Source: Chromera velia
Lineage: Eukaryota; Sar; Chromeraceae
Direction: 5' to 3'
NCBI GenBank assembly: GCA_018398765.1
Contig: JAHBMJ010002831.1
Span: 16,904-80,903 of the forward strand
Length of the DNA stretch: 64,000 nucleotides
The position numbers were made by a program, and so were the translations under genes. Below the pieces are notes generated by a model. That model worked only from the letters and a program-made list of their open reading frames with translations. It was not told the origin of the DNA and searched no databases. Below, in pieces: positions 34,173 to 47,900 of this stretch (its first letter is position 1; each line of letters opens with the position of its first letter).

Positions 34173-36592
34173 TTAATGAAACGAACCGCTCTTTCCTCGC
34201 CGCCTGATCTGCTTACTGCTTTCCTGTGACTGCAGATCTGATCCCACCGCACACCTCACGTTGGAGTCTGCCTCTCTCAACAGAACTCCTTTGTGTCCAG
34301 ACTGCATTGATTCAGAGTTTTCATCATTGTCAACCAACAAACAATCAGCATCAGAAGAGCCACCGAACACCCGTTCAACGTCTCTCTGGGTACCACCATC
34401 GGGACTAGAACTAGGACTAAAATCAACAACAGGTTCTTCCGCAGACCTTCCTTCGCAGACCTCCAGCTCTGCCGTATGTCCTTCAAAAAGTGTCTCACCA
34501 ATCTTTTGAACAATGCCACTTCGGTGCAACTGTTTACACGCACCAGGAAGCGTCGGAGAAACATGCTGCGAAACGTCGGGGGGAGGGACACACTCAGGCC
34601 GATGCGCAGCAAGGAGCCGCTCTGCAATTTTCAGCCGAGCGGCTCCAAACCCGGCGCAAAAAGAAAAGCCAGAGAATGCAAACAGAAACACAATTGCAAT
34701 CACAAGAGGCAGTTCCCAGTCCTTGACCATTTCTGCATGCAAAAGTCTCGGCGCGACGTCTCGTTTCTTTGATTTCGTTTTTTGTCCTACAGATGCCTTT
34801 CCACTGCTGTTCTGTTTCAATTGGGGGTCATACCACACTGTAAGTGCCACACGCTCAATCGATACCTCGGAGGCCTCTTCACTCGCTCCAACCTCTCTCT
34901 CTTCCTCTTGCAAATACTTCCCAAATAAAACACGAATGGTCCACGTTCCCGCAGCAAAACCCTCCAAGCCCTGAGAAACAGACTTTTGCCACTCATGAGA
35001 AAACTCCGAACGTTCTCCCCCAAAAGTCAAAACCCCCCTCCCCGACACACGGCCCCCCAACCAAATCTCAGATCCTCCGGGAGGGCACACAAACACCTGC
35101 ACCTCCTTCTTCTCTGTGGAGGATGAATCAAATCGAGATCCTTCTTCTCTCTCCTCCCCTCCCTCTAGAGAGAGATCGATCTGAATATTCCAGGGAAACG
35201 AACCGAAGGGGGCTGCAATATACAGAGGGATTGAAAGCTCTGCCTGCCTCCACACCTCCCTATCCTCACCGTCCCCTCCGGTCATCTGAACAGAGGTCGT
35301 TACGGTCCCTAATCTCCGCACTGCACTACCCCCCGCCTCCGCCCGGGCGGAAGGGAGACGGCCCGAAACACGCGCCGCCTCCACCCCTGCAAGAAGGCGG
35401 GACAAAACGGAGACGGGGGAAAACACCAACCCCATCTCACGATCACTCTCACCACCCACTCCGACACCTCCTAAAATTTCCGAAAGCAGCTTCGTCCTCT
35501 CCAGCTTTCCTTCCCCTCTCCCCATCCCGCTCACAACTCCTTCCACAAGACCACCCACATCATGTCCATGCTCAGCTTCCACCCTTAAGAGAGGAGACCC
35601 AGGAAGCACATCCACCCGTCTCTCTCTTCGGCCAGATTTACCTCCTTCTGAGTGATCACATTTCAACGCATCTGTGTCCGTCCCTGCCTGAACGGTCGCC
35701 GGTTGAGGCTCGGCAGAGCTGTGCAGGAGCTTCAGAGGGCAACAGAAAGACGGAAAGTCCCCACGACCAACAGAGCACGCCACCTGAGAGGGGCACAATC
35801 AACGAAGCCGTCCGTCTACGTCCGTCGTGTGCGCATGAAATGAAGCGACAAGTCTACATGTAGAGGGTGAGTAGGAAAGGGGGGAAACAAGAACACTGAA
35901 ACACAGAGGAAAGAAAGCACGAACGGCAAACAGTTGACAGGGAGTATCTCACTGACTGCTTCTTTCTTTGATTTCCGATATCCCACAGTCACCCTCTTCG
36001 CCTCTGTTGACGAGTCCGTCTCCCGTTCGGAGGACAGTCGAACAGAAAGGGGAACCCGTCCTTCCACGCGCCTGTCCAACAAAACAAGTCCGAGATCGCT
36101 GCCTGACTGTGCATCAACATAAAGAGAAAGGACCCGGAGACACAGATACGCTTTGGGGTCTGTTTTGTCCGCGTCTCCTTGAGAATCAAAGAAGAAGCGA
36201 ATTCGCTCACAGCTGTTTTTTTCCATCAAGCAGGAAGCCGCTGTCACCACGATGTCGGGAGCAACAAGCCAGGCAGCGCAGCGAGACCCAACCGTCATTC
36301 TCTCACCACCCACACCTCTCTCCGACTGCCCCGTCGCAATCACACCGATGCCAATAGACTCTGCGGCCTTGTGGGCAGCTGACAGACCGGCATCGCCGAG
36401 AGATCTTGACACCTCAAGGCAGCTGTCTGCCTCTGCGGAGGAAGAGCGAAGACGTGCATCGAGGTTGGATGTCGAGGCAGAAATGAAGGAACAAACGAAC
36501 ATCAACAGCAGGTACATCAGACCAGTATGAAGCTTCAGCCTCGAGGCTGGCCATTTGAGTGCCGTTTGCATCATCGACGGCAACTCAATCAA
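34173..36592 (-). CDS. Membrane protein with inactive trypsin-like domain and P-like domain (two exons)
   Basis: Exon 1 is 36592-35957 and exon 2 is 35783-34173 (TAA), joined in phase 0 with donor GTCAGT and acceptor CTCTCAG, giving 748 residues. A hydrophobic signal segment (HTGLMYLLLMFVCSFISAS) is near the N-terminus. A trypsin-like fold is suggested by CAAWLVAPDIVVTAASC, SDLGLVLLD and, across the intron, ACSVGRGDFPSFCCPL. In each place the pattern is kept, but the catalytic His is Ser (TAASC) and GDSGG is GDFPS, so the enzyme should be dead. Residues about 397-532 (SIPLYIAAPFGSFPWNI, GTWTIRVLF, VALTVWYDP) recall the P/homoB domain of proprotein convertases. A membrane span follows at about 569-592 (LPLVIAIVFLFAFSGFSFCA), then a Ser/Asp-rich cytoplasmic tail. 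Either MIELPS or the following MMQ could be the start. The domain names are inferences from pattern; the exon join is firmer. Confidence 0.7.
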
Positions 36593-37534
36593 TGTTCACT
36601 TTTCCCTTTCCAGCTTCCCTAAAAATGGCAGACAAAGACCACGGCAAAGAAGGCTTCAAAGTGAGTCGACGCACATCATAATGCATTTGAACAACCACAA
36701 ATGGTTTACAAAGGTGGAGGCACACAACGAACTCACCCACAAACGTCAACTGCGAAAGCTCTGATGCATGTGAAGTAAGTCAGCGTGATTCAGCGTGTCA
36801 CCAGGCTTGAGATGGCTTGAGAGGAAGTCAGAGCTTGAATGATGTTGTGTTATGCGAGTTTTTGTTGAGTCATGGGGCCTCACAGGTGAACTGCCCTCTG
36901 AGTCTCTCGTCTTAAGCGATATAACGACGATATGATCGCACTTTAATTGTATATGAGACCATGCACGTTTTATCGCTTAAGCCGGCGAGACACACAACCT
37001 CACAGCTTGGGTGAGTGCCCTGTAAGGATTGAGCAGGCGGTTTCGTTTTTTCTTTTTCCGGTGCGGCGGCGATCATTCCGCGCGTGCATGCATGCAGCTT
37101 GCATGAGAGACGGCGCGCCGCCGCGCGAGTTTGGCCGCGCCGCGCGCGTCCGCAAGGGAGCCGGGCGCATGCATGATTGCCATGTGAAGAAAATGAAAGC
37201 TATACAAGAGCCGGATCCGTCTCTGTGCCAGGGAGGTCGCTGGCCTGCTGACACACGCGGTTCTCGTCGCTTTGGCAGAAGTTTACCGAGTCACCGGACT
37301 GCAATCTTCACCGCAACGCTGCATGTCAAGCCGGACTAACGAACTTGTGGGACAGCAGAGGCATTGTGACTAGCTCTCCCTCTGCCTCCGTGCGTCGGTT
37401 TAACTGTCAGTCTGTGAACTCTAGCTGCATTGCTCGTTTCGCTCTCCCAGTAAACTCCACTCAGTTTTCTATGGACTGATTCAGTCTGTGTCCGACTCGG
37501 CGAGACCTGCCCGCTCCGCTGTGAGGATCAGTCG
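36593..37534. promoter_or_regulatory. Divergent upstream region of the pseudo-protease gene and PAN2
   Basis: This is the 942-bp spacer between two divergent starts. A GC-rich patch at about 37070-37165 (GCGCGCCGCCGCGCGAG, GGCCGCGCCGCGCGCG) with TGCATGCATG on both sides lies about 370-465 bp upstream of PAN2. No TATA box was recognised. The rest is of ordinary composition with no gene. Confidence 0.4.
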
Positions 37535-39524
37535 ATGTTTCCCTTTTCGGGCCCTCCAGATCCGTATGGCATCGGACCGGGACACTCTCACGGGCCGCAT
37601 GGAGGCGTCCCCCCCCATGGGTTTGTTCCCGACCCCCACATTCATGATGGAGGTCCATACGGCAATGGCGGGATGCACCAAGGAGGCGACATGTTCGCCC
37701 ATGCCCATCCGTATGCGATGCAGCAGCCGGGATACTTCCCGATGCAGGGAGAGGGCCTCCACCCACATGCACACCCACACCAACACCCCCAGTCTGGAGG
37801 CTTTGACCAGCACCACGGGCATGTGCCAATGGGGGGACCTCACGGCCATGCACCAGGGGGCGAGATGGTCATGCACCCCCACGATCCTCACATGGGCCCA
37901 GGCGGTCCCTCTGGACACCCCCACCACCCGTCTCCTCTTGACCCCCACGGGAATCTCCTTCCTCTTTCTGATGGACAGATGGATATGGAGGGAGGGGAGG
38001 AACAGGGCCAGTGGGTATCTGCAGTTTCCTTTCCCTCCCTTCTCCAGCCCCCTGTCCGAAGACAGCAAAGGGCTCTAGGTGGCTTTCCGACTTTCCTTTC
38101 AGACCCTGGGGAGTCCGTCTCTGTGTCGGCAGGAACCGCGGCAGCCGCAGAGCTTGCAGAGAGACCCACGGTGGTGCGATTCGACCCCCACGAGGAGCTT
38201 GTGTGGGTCGCCACCAACACAGGGAGATTGATCTCCTTCCTTGTTCGTCATGCGGTGCCGTCGTTCGAAAGGTCAGAAGAGGACCATTGAACTGTTTTTC
38301 TCTGTTTTTGATGTTTGGATCTTACCTCCCTTTTTCCTGTCTTTCTGCCCCAAAAAAGCAGACAGTAGCTATCTATGTCTGGAGGAAGGGAAATGGAGCT
38401 GTATGATATGGCGGTCGGTCGATGTCCAAGGTGTGCTTCTGATTTCTACGCAGTGGCTGGCTGGATCATTTGAACATTGAATCCTGGGGGCATGATCTGT
38501 GAGGGGGGGGGAAATTGGTCAGTGAGTGAGAGGACAGCCGATAGGGAGAGAATATCATTTCTCTTCTCAGTACGGCAGAGACATTGAGCAAGTTGCAAAC
38601 CTCTCCTTTATCCTCTTCTGTTTCCTTTTTTTTCAGGTTCACCGCTTTCCAAGCTCACGACGCTGTCTCCTCTCTGTCCTCGTCCTCCACCTCGGCTTCC
38701 TCGGCCGCCTCGTCTTCCACCACCATGCCCGCTTCAGGAGCCCCTCCATCCACCCAAATGCCCCACAGCAAACCCACCACTCCCAGCAGAACACCCAAAG
38801 GCCTGGCACCCAACCTGTCCCCAGGCATCCCCTCTGTATCCCCTCTGTTGTCTAGGGCAGCAACGGGGTCAAAGGACGAGGGGGGTGGGGGTGAGAACGA
38901 AGGAGGCCAATCAGACCAGAGCGTCCACTCGCTGCTCTTCGATGCGGGCGGTGTCCTCTCAGCCTCAAGGCACCAGGTCCAGTATCACACCCGCGGGGGT
39001 GTGAGACACATGTTCTTGGACTTGGATGAGTGGGAGTCTCTGACGGCAACGAACCCGATTCTGGCTGTGGACTTCTTCGTTAGACACCCGAACGGCAGGT
39101 GCCAACTCATGGCGGGGGGCAAACAGGTCAGTCAGTTGACGGGTAGAAAGGGGGAGAGGGACGCGGAATGCATTTTGGTGAACGTGTGTGTGTCAAAAAG
39201 AAATCCTGTGTGTGTGTTTGTGTGCATGTGTAGAGAGAGTAAAGGAGAGTGTCTGTGTGAGGTTTTTTTGAAAGATCTACGATGGACCCCTAGGGTGCCC
39301 CCCAGCTTGAACTTTGCTCAAAGACTCTCTCTCTCTCTGCCTGGCTCGAAATTTTGACTTGTCAGACAGTCTGAAGTAGTTTCAATCAATCTTCCAGGCA
39401 GACAGGCAGCCAGTCTCAAAACGCTCTGAGAAGGATACATTTCGTTGTGCCTCAACCCCCCCCAGCTTATTTTCAAGTCTCTCTCTGTGATCCTCTGTGT
39501 GTGTATGTGTGTGTAAGTATGTGC

Positions 39525-39555
<31 letters not shown>

Positions 39556-41904
39556 CAGAAGAAGCTCTGGTTCCTCGACATTGTCTCTGGTCGTAGGGCC
39601 GCCTCCCTTGATCTTCCTCACGGGATCCGCTCCATCGCCACGGCAACAGAGCCGTCAGGAAAGGCGGACGACGCCTTCGCAGGCCCCAGAAGCAAACCCA
39701 TGACAGCAGTCCTGCTTGGAGGAGTTGAAGGAAGTTTGACGATTCTGGACCCCCGCATCAGCAAGACCGTGGCCACCTTCGAGAGCGTCCACTCTGAGGG
39801 GGGGGTGACTCGGATCTCTGTAGACTCTGAGCAGAGACTTGTGGCGACTAGCGGCGCCAGGTCGTCCTTGAAGGGGGGCATGCCTGACCTGTATGTGAAG
39901 GTATTTGATCTCAGGTGTATGCGCACAGGGGGAGGAAAGGGGGGAAATGTGAAGGATACAGGTGAGATCGCATCGATTGGTTCGGGTGGAAAAAGCGGCA
40001 GTGGCACCTCAGGAGTCACTGCTGTCGGCTCTGGCGGCTCTGGAGACGACGGTGTATCCCGTCCCCATCCTGTGTCGCTCGGTCCTGTTCTCTGTCCCAC
40101 TGGGGCGTTGGGGGCTGTGTTTCACCCGAACAAGAGCGGGGAGCTCTTCATTGCATCTGCCAACGGCAGTCTGCAGGTGTCCAACCTGAAGATCCAGACC
40201 AGGAAGGAGGCGGGAGGGGGGCACCAGACACAAAAACCCCACGCGTTCTCCCCGTCCGAGCTAAACACCCAGTGGTTCCGCATCCAGGGGCCTCGAGAGT
40301 GCAGGTAGGTGCGTTTTTTCGTGAGTGAGGTCGTTGTTTGGTTCGTTGGTGAATGGCTTGTGCCCTTTCGCGCTTTTCCTTGTTTCTTTCCTCCCAGGCT
40401 ATGAGCCTGCCCATCTTTCCCACGAAGGCGGCGCAAAGAGGAAAAAGGCCAAGGAGAATGAAAAGTGCAGAAGACTTTTCGAAAAGAGAAGAGGAAGTGC
40501 AGGCGTACCCAGGTTTTGATTTGCAGTCCTCCTCAAATTTCACTTAGATGCTTGCCTGCGTCCTAAACCTTCTCTACTGCTTCTGGGTGAGAGCAGATTG
40601 ACCGACTTCGCAATCTCTTCTACTGGAGAGCTTCAGGTTTGTCCCGTTTCTTTTTCTTCTTGTTCCGTCCTCCCTTCTCCACCCCCTCGTCTGCTGTCAT
40701 TCGCTAATCCGCTTGCTCTCGAAGCGGGAACGAAAAGACACGGAAGATGTACGGGAGAGAGGGGAAAAAAGGGAAGCGAACGGGTGGAGGAAAGAAACTG
40801 CAGCCCTTTCCTGATCTTTCATCTCCTGCTTTGTGTATGTCCGTCTGCCCTTTCTCTATTCTCTCCGCCCTGCCCAAAACGCGGAATAAATCGACTCCTC
40901 CGTAGTCAGTCCCGTCTTTGGGCGTTTGGGCGCAAAAAACTTAACCCTCCTTTCATATTTCCTTTCGTCAGATTTTCTTCCCTCTGTTTGTTCCGTCCTG
41001 CTTGCACCGCTGCTTTTATTCATTCCTTCAGGTCTTCTGCGAGGCCTCCGGTCTCCTCCACGTCTACCAGAAACAGCGAGGAGCACAGGGAACCGGGCTC
41101 CCGATTCCGAGGGTGAACGCGATGTCCCAGACAACAGAGATGCCCCCCAGAGACCCCCACAGACACACACGCAGATTCCCTATAGACACCGTCCCCCCCT
41201 CCCACGGGGGTGCGCAGGAAGGGAGGGGGGGGCCCAAGGAGGCCTTCGAGCCCCTGTGCCCCCAGGGGTTTCCTCACTACGAGGGCAAAACTTCCTTCGG
41301 CACACCCTCCCTTGCATCCCAAGAGATCGACTCTCTCCCTGCCCAACTGATACAGAGACAACCCAGCCATGTGCAGGGACGTCTGGCTGCAGTGTTGAAG
41401 GGCCTCCGATTTCATAGGCGCACGAGGCCGCCGACTCCACTGGACTCCCTCCTCAGTTTGCCGTCGACTGATTCCATTCCTCTCACCAGTGGAGAGAAGG
41501 AAAGAGGGGGCAGGGGGGGAAGAGAACGAGATCGGGAGAGAGAGACGGTGCAGGGATTGTTTGAGAATCTCAAAGGATGGCAAAGGAATTCATATCTTTA
41601 CGGAGTTGCAAAAATTCAAGAAGTCTGCGCCCCACGACAAAGGCAACGGAGCGACAGGGACAAGGGTCGTCAAAAAACGTCCAGAGGGCGGAATGATAGC
41701 GGCAGTGGGGGGGGAGACGGGCTGATGGGCACAGATGGCACAAGAGGCTTACCGGGGCGTTTTGCTTGGAAAGGGCTTGTGTATGACAAAATGGCAGGAG
41801 CAGGAAGCAACGATCTTTCCGGGGGCAATGCCACCCCATTCGCAGGAATTGAAAATGGGACCAGCTTTGACTTTACTCATGGCATCGTGCAGGTCCGTCT
41901 CTCT

Positions 41905-41942
<38 letters not shown>

Positions 41943-44900
41943 AGGAGGCAGGTGGCATGAGAGCGTGCACTCAGGATAAAGGCCTCCTACGTCCTTGTTT
42001 CTGTTTGTCTTTTTCCCCAAACCAAATGTGCCCCAAATTGAAAAGGTATTTGCTTTCAGTCGCAGCCTCGCGGGACCTGGATGGTTTTGTACAACCCGGC
42101 CCAGTCCTCAAGAAAGAACAGCGAACCGCTTGTGTGTCTTTCCCGTTTGCCTGCAGGCATTCTTTTTTTCGCCCAGCTTTAGGAAAGCTGTGGTTCAGCA
42201 CAATTGTGACAGGGAGTTCTGCCTCGCCTGTGAACTCGCTTTTCTCTTCCACATGCTGGAACTCGCAAGGTGAGGTGTTGACAAGAAGAGAAGCTCGCCG
42301 TCTTGCTTCTCTCTTCTCACTCTGTCGAATCTCCCTTGCCCCTCTCGGCATGTGCCCTCTTTGCCTGTCCTTATTCCTCTGTATCCGACTAGTCGCACTT
42401 CTTCCCCCCCTCTCTGTTGGTCGAGTCTTTGCTTGGAACTGCAAGTCGAATGAAGCCCATTGTGCGACGGTGGCCCTCTTATATCCAAGCGAGATTTCAG
42501 CAGTCTCTCCTGCCCTCGCCATGCACTCCGGTTTTCCAGCCAGACACATGCACATTCGGCCTTCTTTCTCGCCTTCTGCCATCCATTTTTCGTCCAGCTG
42601 TTGTTTGTCTATCTGCATGTGTGTCTGAATTCTTTCTGGGTGCATGCAGTCTGGAGCCCCGTGTATTCACCTGCCAGGCCACAAATTTCCAGAGAGCGCT
42701 CCAGCAGGCACCCGAAGCCCTCCAGCTAGGGCTTCTGGACGAACCTTCAAGAGAGATCACCTCCTCCTCGGCCTCTTCAGGTAGCACATGGAGGGCCGGT
42801 GGAAGGGGGGCAGCGCCTCTTCCTGGTTGGTCAGTCAGTCAGTCTGTAACGAGATCGACGTGAATAAGGCAGTGTGTCTGGGTGGGTGCGCAAGTGAGCA
42901 AGCAGGGAGAGGGACGCTGAGCGATGTTCATATGTTGAATACGGTCAGCCCTCCTGCGGCTTGGGGCCAACTCCCTCACTGATTTAGCAGCTTCATCTGC
43001 AAAGACGGCATGAAGAGACGTCGAGTCAAATCGTCTGTGCACGTCTGCCTTTTGCGTTTTGATTCTGTGGAGACACATCAGCTTTCCACCCCATATTTTT
43101 TCTTTGTACAGATCACTCACCCCTGCACACCCTCAACTGTTTCTTCTCATTTTTTCCCATCGACTTCCCGGATAACCCTCTCACTCAAAAGCAGACATAA
43201 AAAGAATCAATCTGCTGTGAATGTTCCTTGCAGGCATGTCTGCAACCGATCTCCTGAAGAGAGTCACGTCGTTCGTTCAGTTTCTCCTCTCAAGCATCCA
43301 CAAGGAACTTGCAAACGCGGCAGCACATGCAGCAGCACAGCACCAGCCGAACGAGATGCAAAACGAGTCACCCGTCTCCGCTCTGCTGGGCTTTGAGGTC
43401 AGGAGGGAACTCAGGGCGGGGTGCGGCCCTCTTTTTTGTCTGTGCGTTTCCAAGTGACTGTTTCCCTTTTACTTTGTCGTTCCACAGAGACAAGAACAGC
43501 AAAGTATCGCCAAAAACCCGTGCCCTCTGATTTGTTTCCCCGTCCCGCAATGATTCACAGCAGGCAGGCGCCTTCTTCCCCCTGGTTTGTTCCCACTGGC
43601 TTAGTTCTTGTGCTGTGTGCTTGCTTGCTGGTTTCTCGAGCCCCCTTGCAGGTACTATGTCGATCTGTTTGTGCAAAGTCTGGCCACTCATCCAGCAACA
43701 CGACTCGCAACTTCGTTTTGGATCTCGCACTCCCATCTTCCTCCTCCTCCTCCTCTGTTGGAGAGAAAGGAGAGAAGGAACCACGAGAGAAGGAAAAGGG
43801 AACAGCAGCCGTGGAAGAAGAGAAACGAAACCAAAAACAACAGGTGAGGGAGTAAAAGAGACGGCGTCTTCAATTCGCTTCTCTGCATGTTTCCTTTTTT
43901 TTGCCTGAAGTCAGACTGCGGGCAAGGCAATTGCGTGGACACACAGAAATGTGCAGACGGATTCTCTAATGGATTGGTCCTTTTTGTATTTCTGTTAGTT
44001 GATGATTGTCGAGAGGGCACTTTTTTTGCTGTCCAATTTTCTTTTCCGAGTGGCATTCCCCACTTCATTCCACTCCCCGCATTAGATGGAGTGCCTCTTC
44101 TTCCCCTTCCTGCCTGTGCAGATCTCGGGGTCTTCGTCTTCCCTCCAGTTTTGCGACTTGGTTGCGCAGTCTCTAGACAGGTGGACCTCCGGCAAGACCC
44201 ACTGCAGGGACTGCAAGGCGTGGGGACAGGGCACAACGAGAAAAACGGTAGGGAGGGAGGGAGGGAGGGGGACGGAGCTTTGACAGAGACCGACAGGAGG
44301 CGAAAAAGAATAAGAAGTCTCGTCTTTTCCGTTCTCCCTTGACCAGACAGAAAGGGTGAAATTCGACTGAGAGAGAAAGGAAAGTTAGGGGTGGGGACAA
44401 AAAGAGAACGAACGAGCGAGAAAGAAAGAACTAAGAGGTCCTGTGGACTGAGTGATCCATTTTCTCTTTCCTACAATAATGCAACAAAACAGGAGTGCCC
44501 CTGCAGCCGTTGAACATCCGAGTTCCCCATTCCCCAATCTCCTCTGTCGAAGTACAAATCTGTGTACACGGTATTTTCTTTGACTTTTTGAAGCATAAGC
44601 TCCCGAATGTAGAATGAGGACATCTCTTCAGTGTTGTGTTCTTCCTCCCCGTGCAAATGATTGGACACCGTGAGGGTTTCGGCATAGGTTCACAAATCGT
44701 TTATATGCAAGGCAGCCGGTGGAAAAGCTTTCTTTTTCCGTCTGTATGTCATTCTCTGTAGACCTTTTGTCTTTTCTCTGGTTTCCATACAGGTCCATAA
44801 ACTGCCACGACTTCTGTTGGTGAACTGTCTCGGCGGGAGTGTGCCCTCATCGCAACAGGTGGATGCCGGCTTCTGGCGGCAAGCTGACTTTATTAGTCCA

Positions 44901-47900
44901 GAGCTCTTTGTTGCTCCATCGGTGGAGCGAGAGAACGGAAAGACGGCAACGAGCGGCGCGAATGGGGACGAGGGGGCTGCGGGATCTGTGCCGAGCTCTG
45001 GGGGAACTGCCGCATCGACAGGGGGAAGCAGCAACTGGGAAGTTCGAAAAGTCAGTGCTCTGTTGGAGGATAGGCGGAAAAGGCAACTGGTTATGTAGGG
45101 AGTCTTCACAAGGGTTTTTTCGTTTTCTGCCTTCAACCGCTGGTAATCCTTGGTCCCTCAAACTGCCCGCTGACGTTTTGTTTTTTGCTCTCTTTGTCTG
45201 CAAATGTGGAAAGCTCGGACGCGTTAACACAATTCACTCCGTCTCTTCGGTTTTCGGCCTAAATAGGCAAACCAAAGTTTGTCTGTGTATCTGCGAGTGT
45301 TTTTTTCTGCAGTCGCTACCAGAAACGTCCGAAGAAGCAAAGGGGACGGGGGAAAACGTGTCTTGTGAGCAATCCGAAGGGGAGGTCGTGAGAAACGAAG
45401 CGGCAGAAGGAGGAGACAATGAGGTCAAAAACAAGCAAAGGACAGAGACAAACGGACGGCCATGGACGCATTTGCAATTGAGAGCAGTGGTATCGATGGT
45501 GGTTGAGTCTGGAAACCGCACAGGGGGATCGGGTGGGAGCGCCACTGGTGATCCTTCACTTTCTCTGTCACCTTCCAAACGTTCTGGAAGGAGAGGTGCA
45601 GGGGAGAGGGAGGGACAGGGGGTAGAGGGAGATGGAAACTTGGGGGGTGGCTGTGGTCATCTAGTAGTACACGCTCGGTGAGTGTGACTGCATGGGCTTT
45701 TTTCCTTTTCTTTCATCTGGTTTTGTGTTGTGTATGCCAATTTGGAGGCCTCCTGTGCATTTCCGCCCGCCAATCTTCATTTTGCATCTTCCTGAGTATG
45801 CGCTCATGTGCCTTCGTTCCTTTGGTCTCCTGCACCCGCACCAATTTGATCTGCTGCTGAATTGTGCCCATTTGTTTTCTCCTCATGGCCTTAATTGCAG
45901 AGTCTCCCTCCCTCTTCCCGGAATGACATCACAAGGAAACACAGGCAACCTCAGGGTCAACGCGCCCCCACCCTTTCCCTCATTACCCTCTTCAGCGAAG
46001 AGCAGAGACAGAGACAGGGCACAGACGGGCCTCGGCAGCGAGAACGGAGGTTTGTCCGGCTTAGCCATGCCGGGGCCCCCCAGCGAGGCCTCCAAGGGGG
46101 ACGCCCCGGAGACCCCGGCAGTCGAGGAGGTCGATGGGGACGTTGAGGAAGACAGAGACGGGGAGGGAGGGGACGGTAAACTCGTGCAGCAAGGAGCGTT
46201 TCAGAGTCCTTCGGTTGAGGTCAAAGGGGTGCGTTCTCTTCGGGTGGACACAGAAGGAGAGGGAGAAAGCGAGAAAGGGGGGGAAAAGGAAAGAGAAACC
46301 TCAGAGAAGATTGCACGAGGAGATCTGAGCATCTCACCCGATGTTGCTGCCTTGCGACAACGACACAGACACCTTCTCCCGCCCCCTGTAGAACTCTCTT
46401 CTCCCGAGTCAGCAGCCTCCCCGGCGGCTCCTGATGAAAGGTGGATTCTCCTGAATGATCACCGGATCTACTACTCGGATGCTGCAGAGGTCTGTCCTGC
46501 CTCACAACACGAAAAAAGGGCCTCTGCAGTGTGACCTTTTCTGACCCCGTCGGCAGTGTCCTCCTTTTATTTTTGTTCGGCAAGGCGTGCATGCAGACAA
46601 GGGGAATTCGTTCGCATTTGCTTGATCGATGCCCCATTTTATGGAAGGCCGGGGTTCCGGTCGGAATCGAGTTCTGTCGTTTTGTTCTGATTGGGGACAC
46701 CTTTCTCCTTTTCTTCTGCACTGACGCACGCACGCATGCATGCAGGCCCTCGACTTTTCCCCCGAGTGGCGTGTTCCGGTGTTTCTCCTCTTCGAGAGGG
46801 CAGGGGAGGAAGAGGGCACACCGAAGGAGACTACCAGTGGCACACGCCCCCCCCCGCAGGTATGAAGTGTTTGTTGTCCTTTTTTTTTCTGTCTCTCGGA
46901 GTGTCTATGACTCTGTAATTGGCTGAGGATTTGGAGGAGCTCTTCGATTCGGCTGGAATGTCTTTGTGTTTTGAGGCCCTTTCCGTTTCCAGGCTCTTAC
47001 ATCAGTGGCATTTGTGCATTCCTGGATAATCAAATGAAATAAAAAACGAAGGGGGTATGAGCTGCACACCCCTTTTCCCGCCGGTCCGTTGCGTTCCGTA
47101 TCGCATTTGCCTCCTTTCTGTCACTCAGGACGGAAATGAGCCCGCATCAACGTCGACGTACGGTCTCTCTCCGAACTCACAACCCCAACAGAATTCTCCC
47201 CCTCCTCTGCACAACCGGAATCGGGAAGGAAATTTGTCCGCGTCCTCTGCTGCGGAGAGAAAAAGCGTCGTCTCGTTGGCCGCCTTTATGGCAGATGAGA
47301 ATCTGGCACTCGCAGCGAGCCGGTTGGTGAGGCGGTGCCTTCTTTTTTTTTTTCAAGCAATCCTAAAGAGCCAATCGATTGATGCAGTCTTTGATCTGTG
47401 CGGCCATCTTCTTGAGAGCTGCCCCCCTTTTTTCTTTCCACTTGTGTGCCTTCAGATCCACTTGTTTTTCTTCCAACTCTGCGTGGAAAGGTCCTTTCGT
47501 GTCTTTCTTTCTTTCTTTCTTTCTTTCTTTTCCTTCCTTCCTTCCTTCCTTCTTTGTATCTTTCTTTCTTTCTTTCTTCCTTCCTTCCTTTGTGCTCGCA
47601 GTGCGGCCACGTTCACCCGTCTGACAGAAGACGAGATGGACTCGCTTCTCTCTGGAGAGCTGACCGTCGCCCTCGATGCCGAGTTCGTCGCCCTGCAGCT
47701 GGAGAAGGCCGAGATCAGGGAAGATGGAACGAAGGTTGTGCTGCAACCGGCAGAACTGTCTCTTGCAAGGTCGGTCGTGCAGGGAGGGAGTTTGCGTGGT
47801 CGGATTGTGCGGACGTGCGACTACATTTTGGGGAGGAAGGGAGGTTTCTAGAAAGGGACCAGGCAGGAGGGAGGTTGCACTCATAGAACAGATTTTTCAT

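Noticed and set aside
34844-35863. 339-codon + strand frame, Pro/Ser-rich
   Set aside because: It is the shadow of the minus-strand membrane protein, whose frame carries domain-like patterns and a membrane span.
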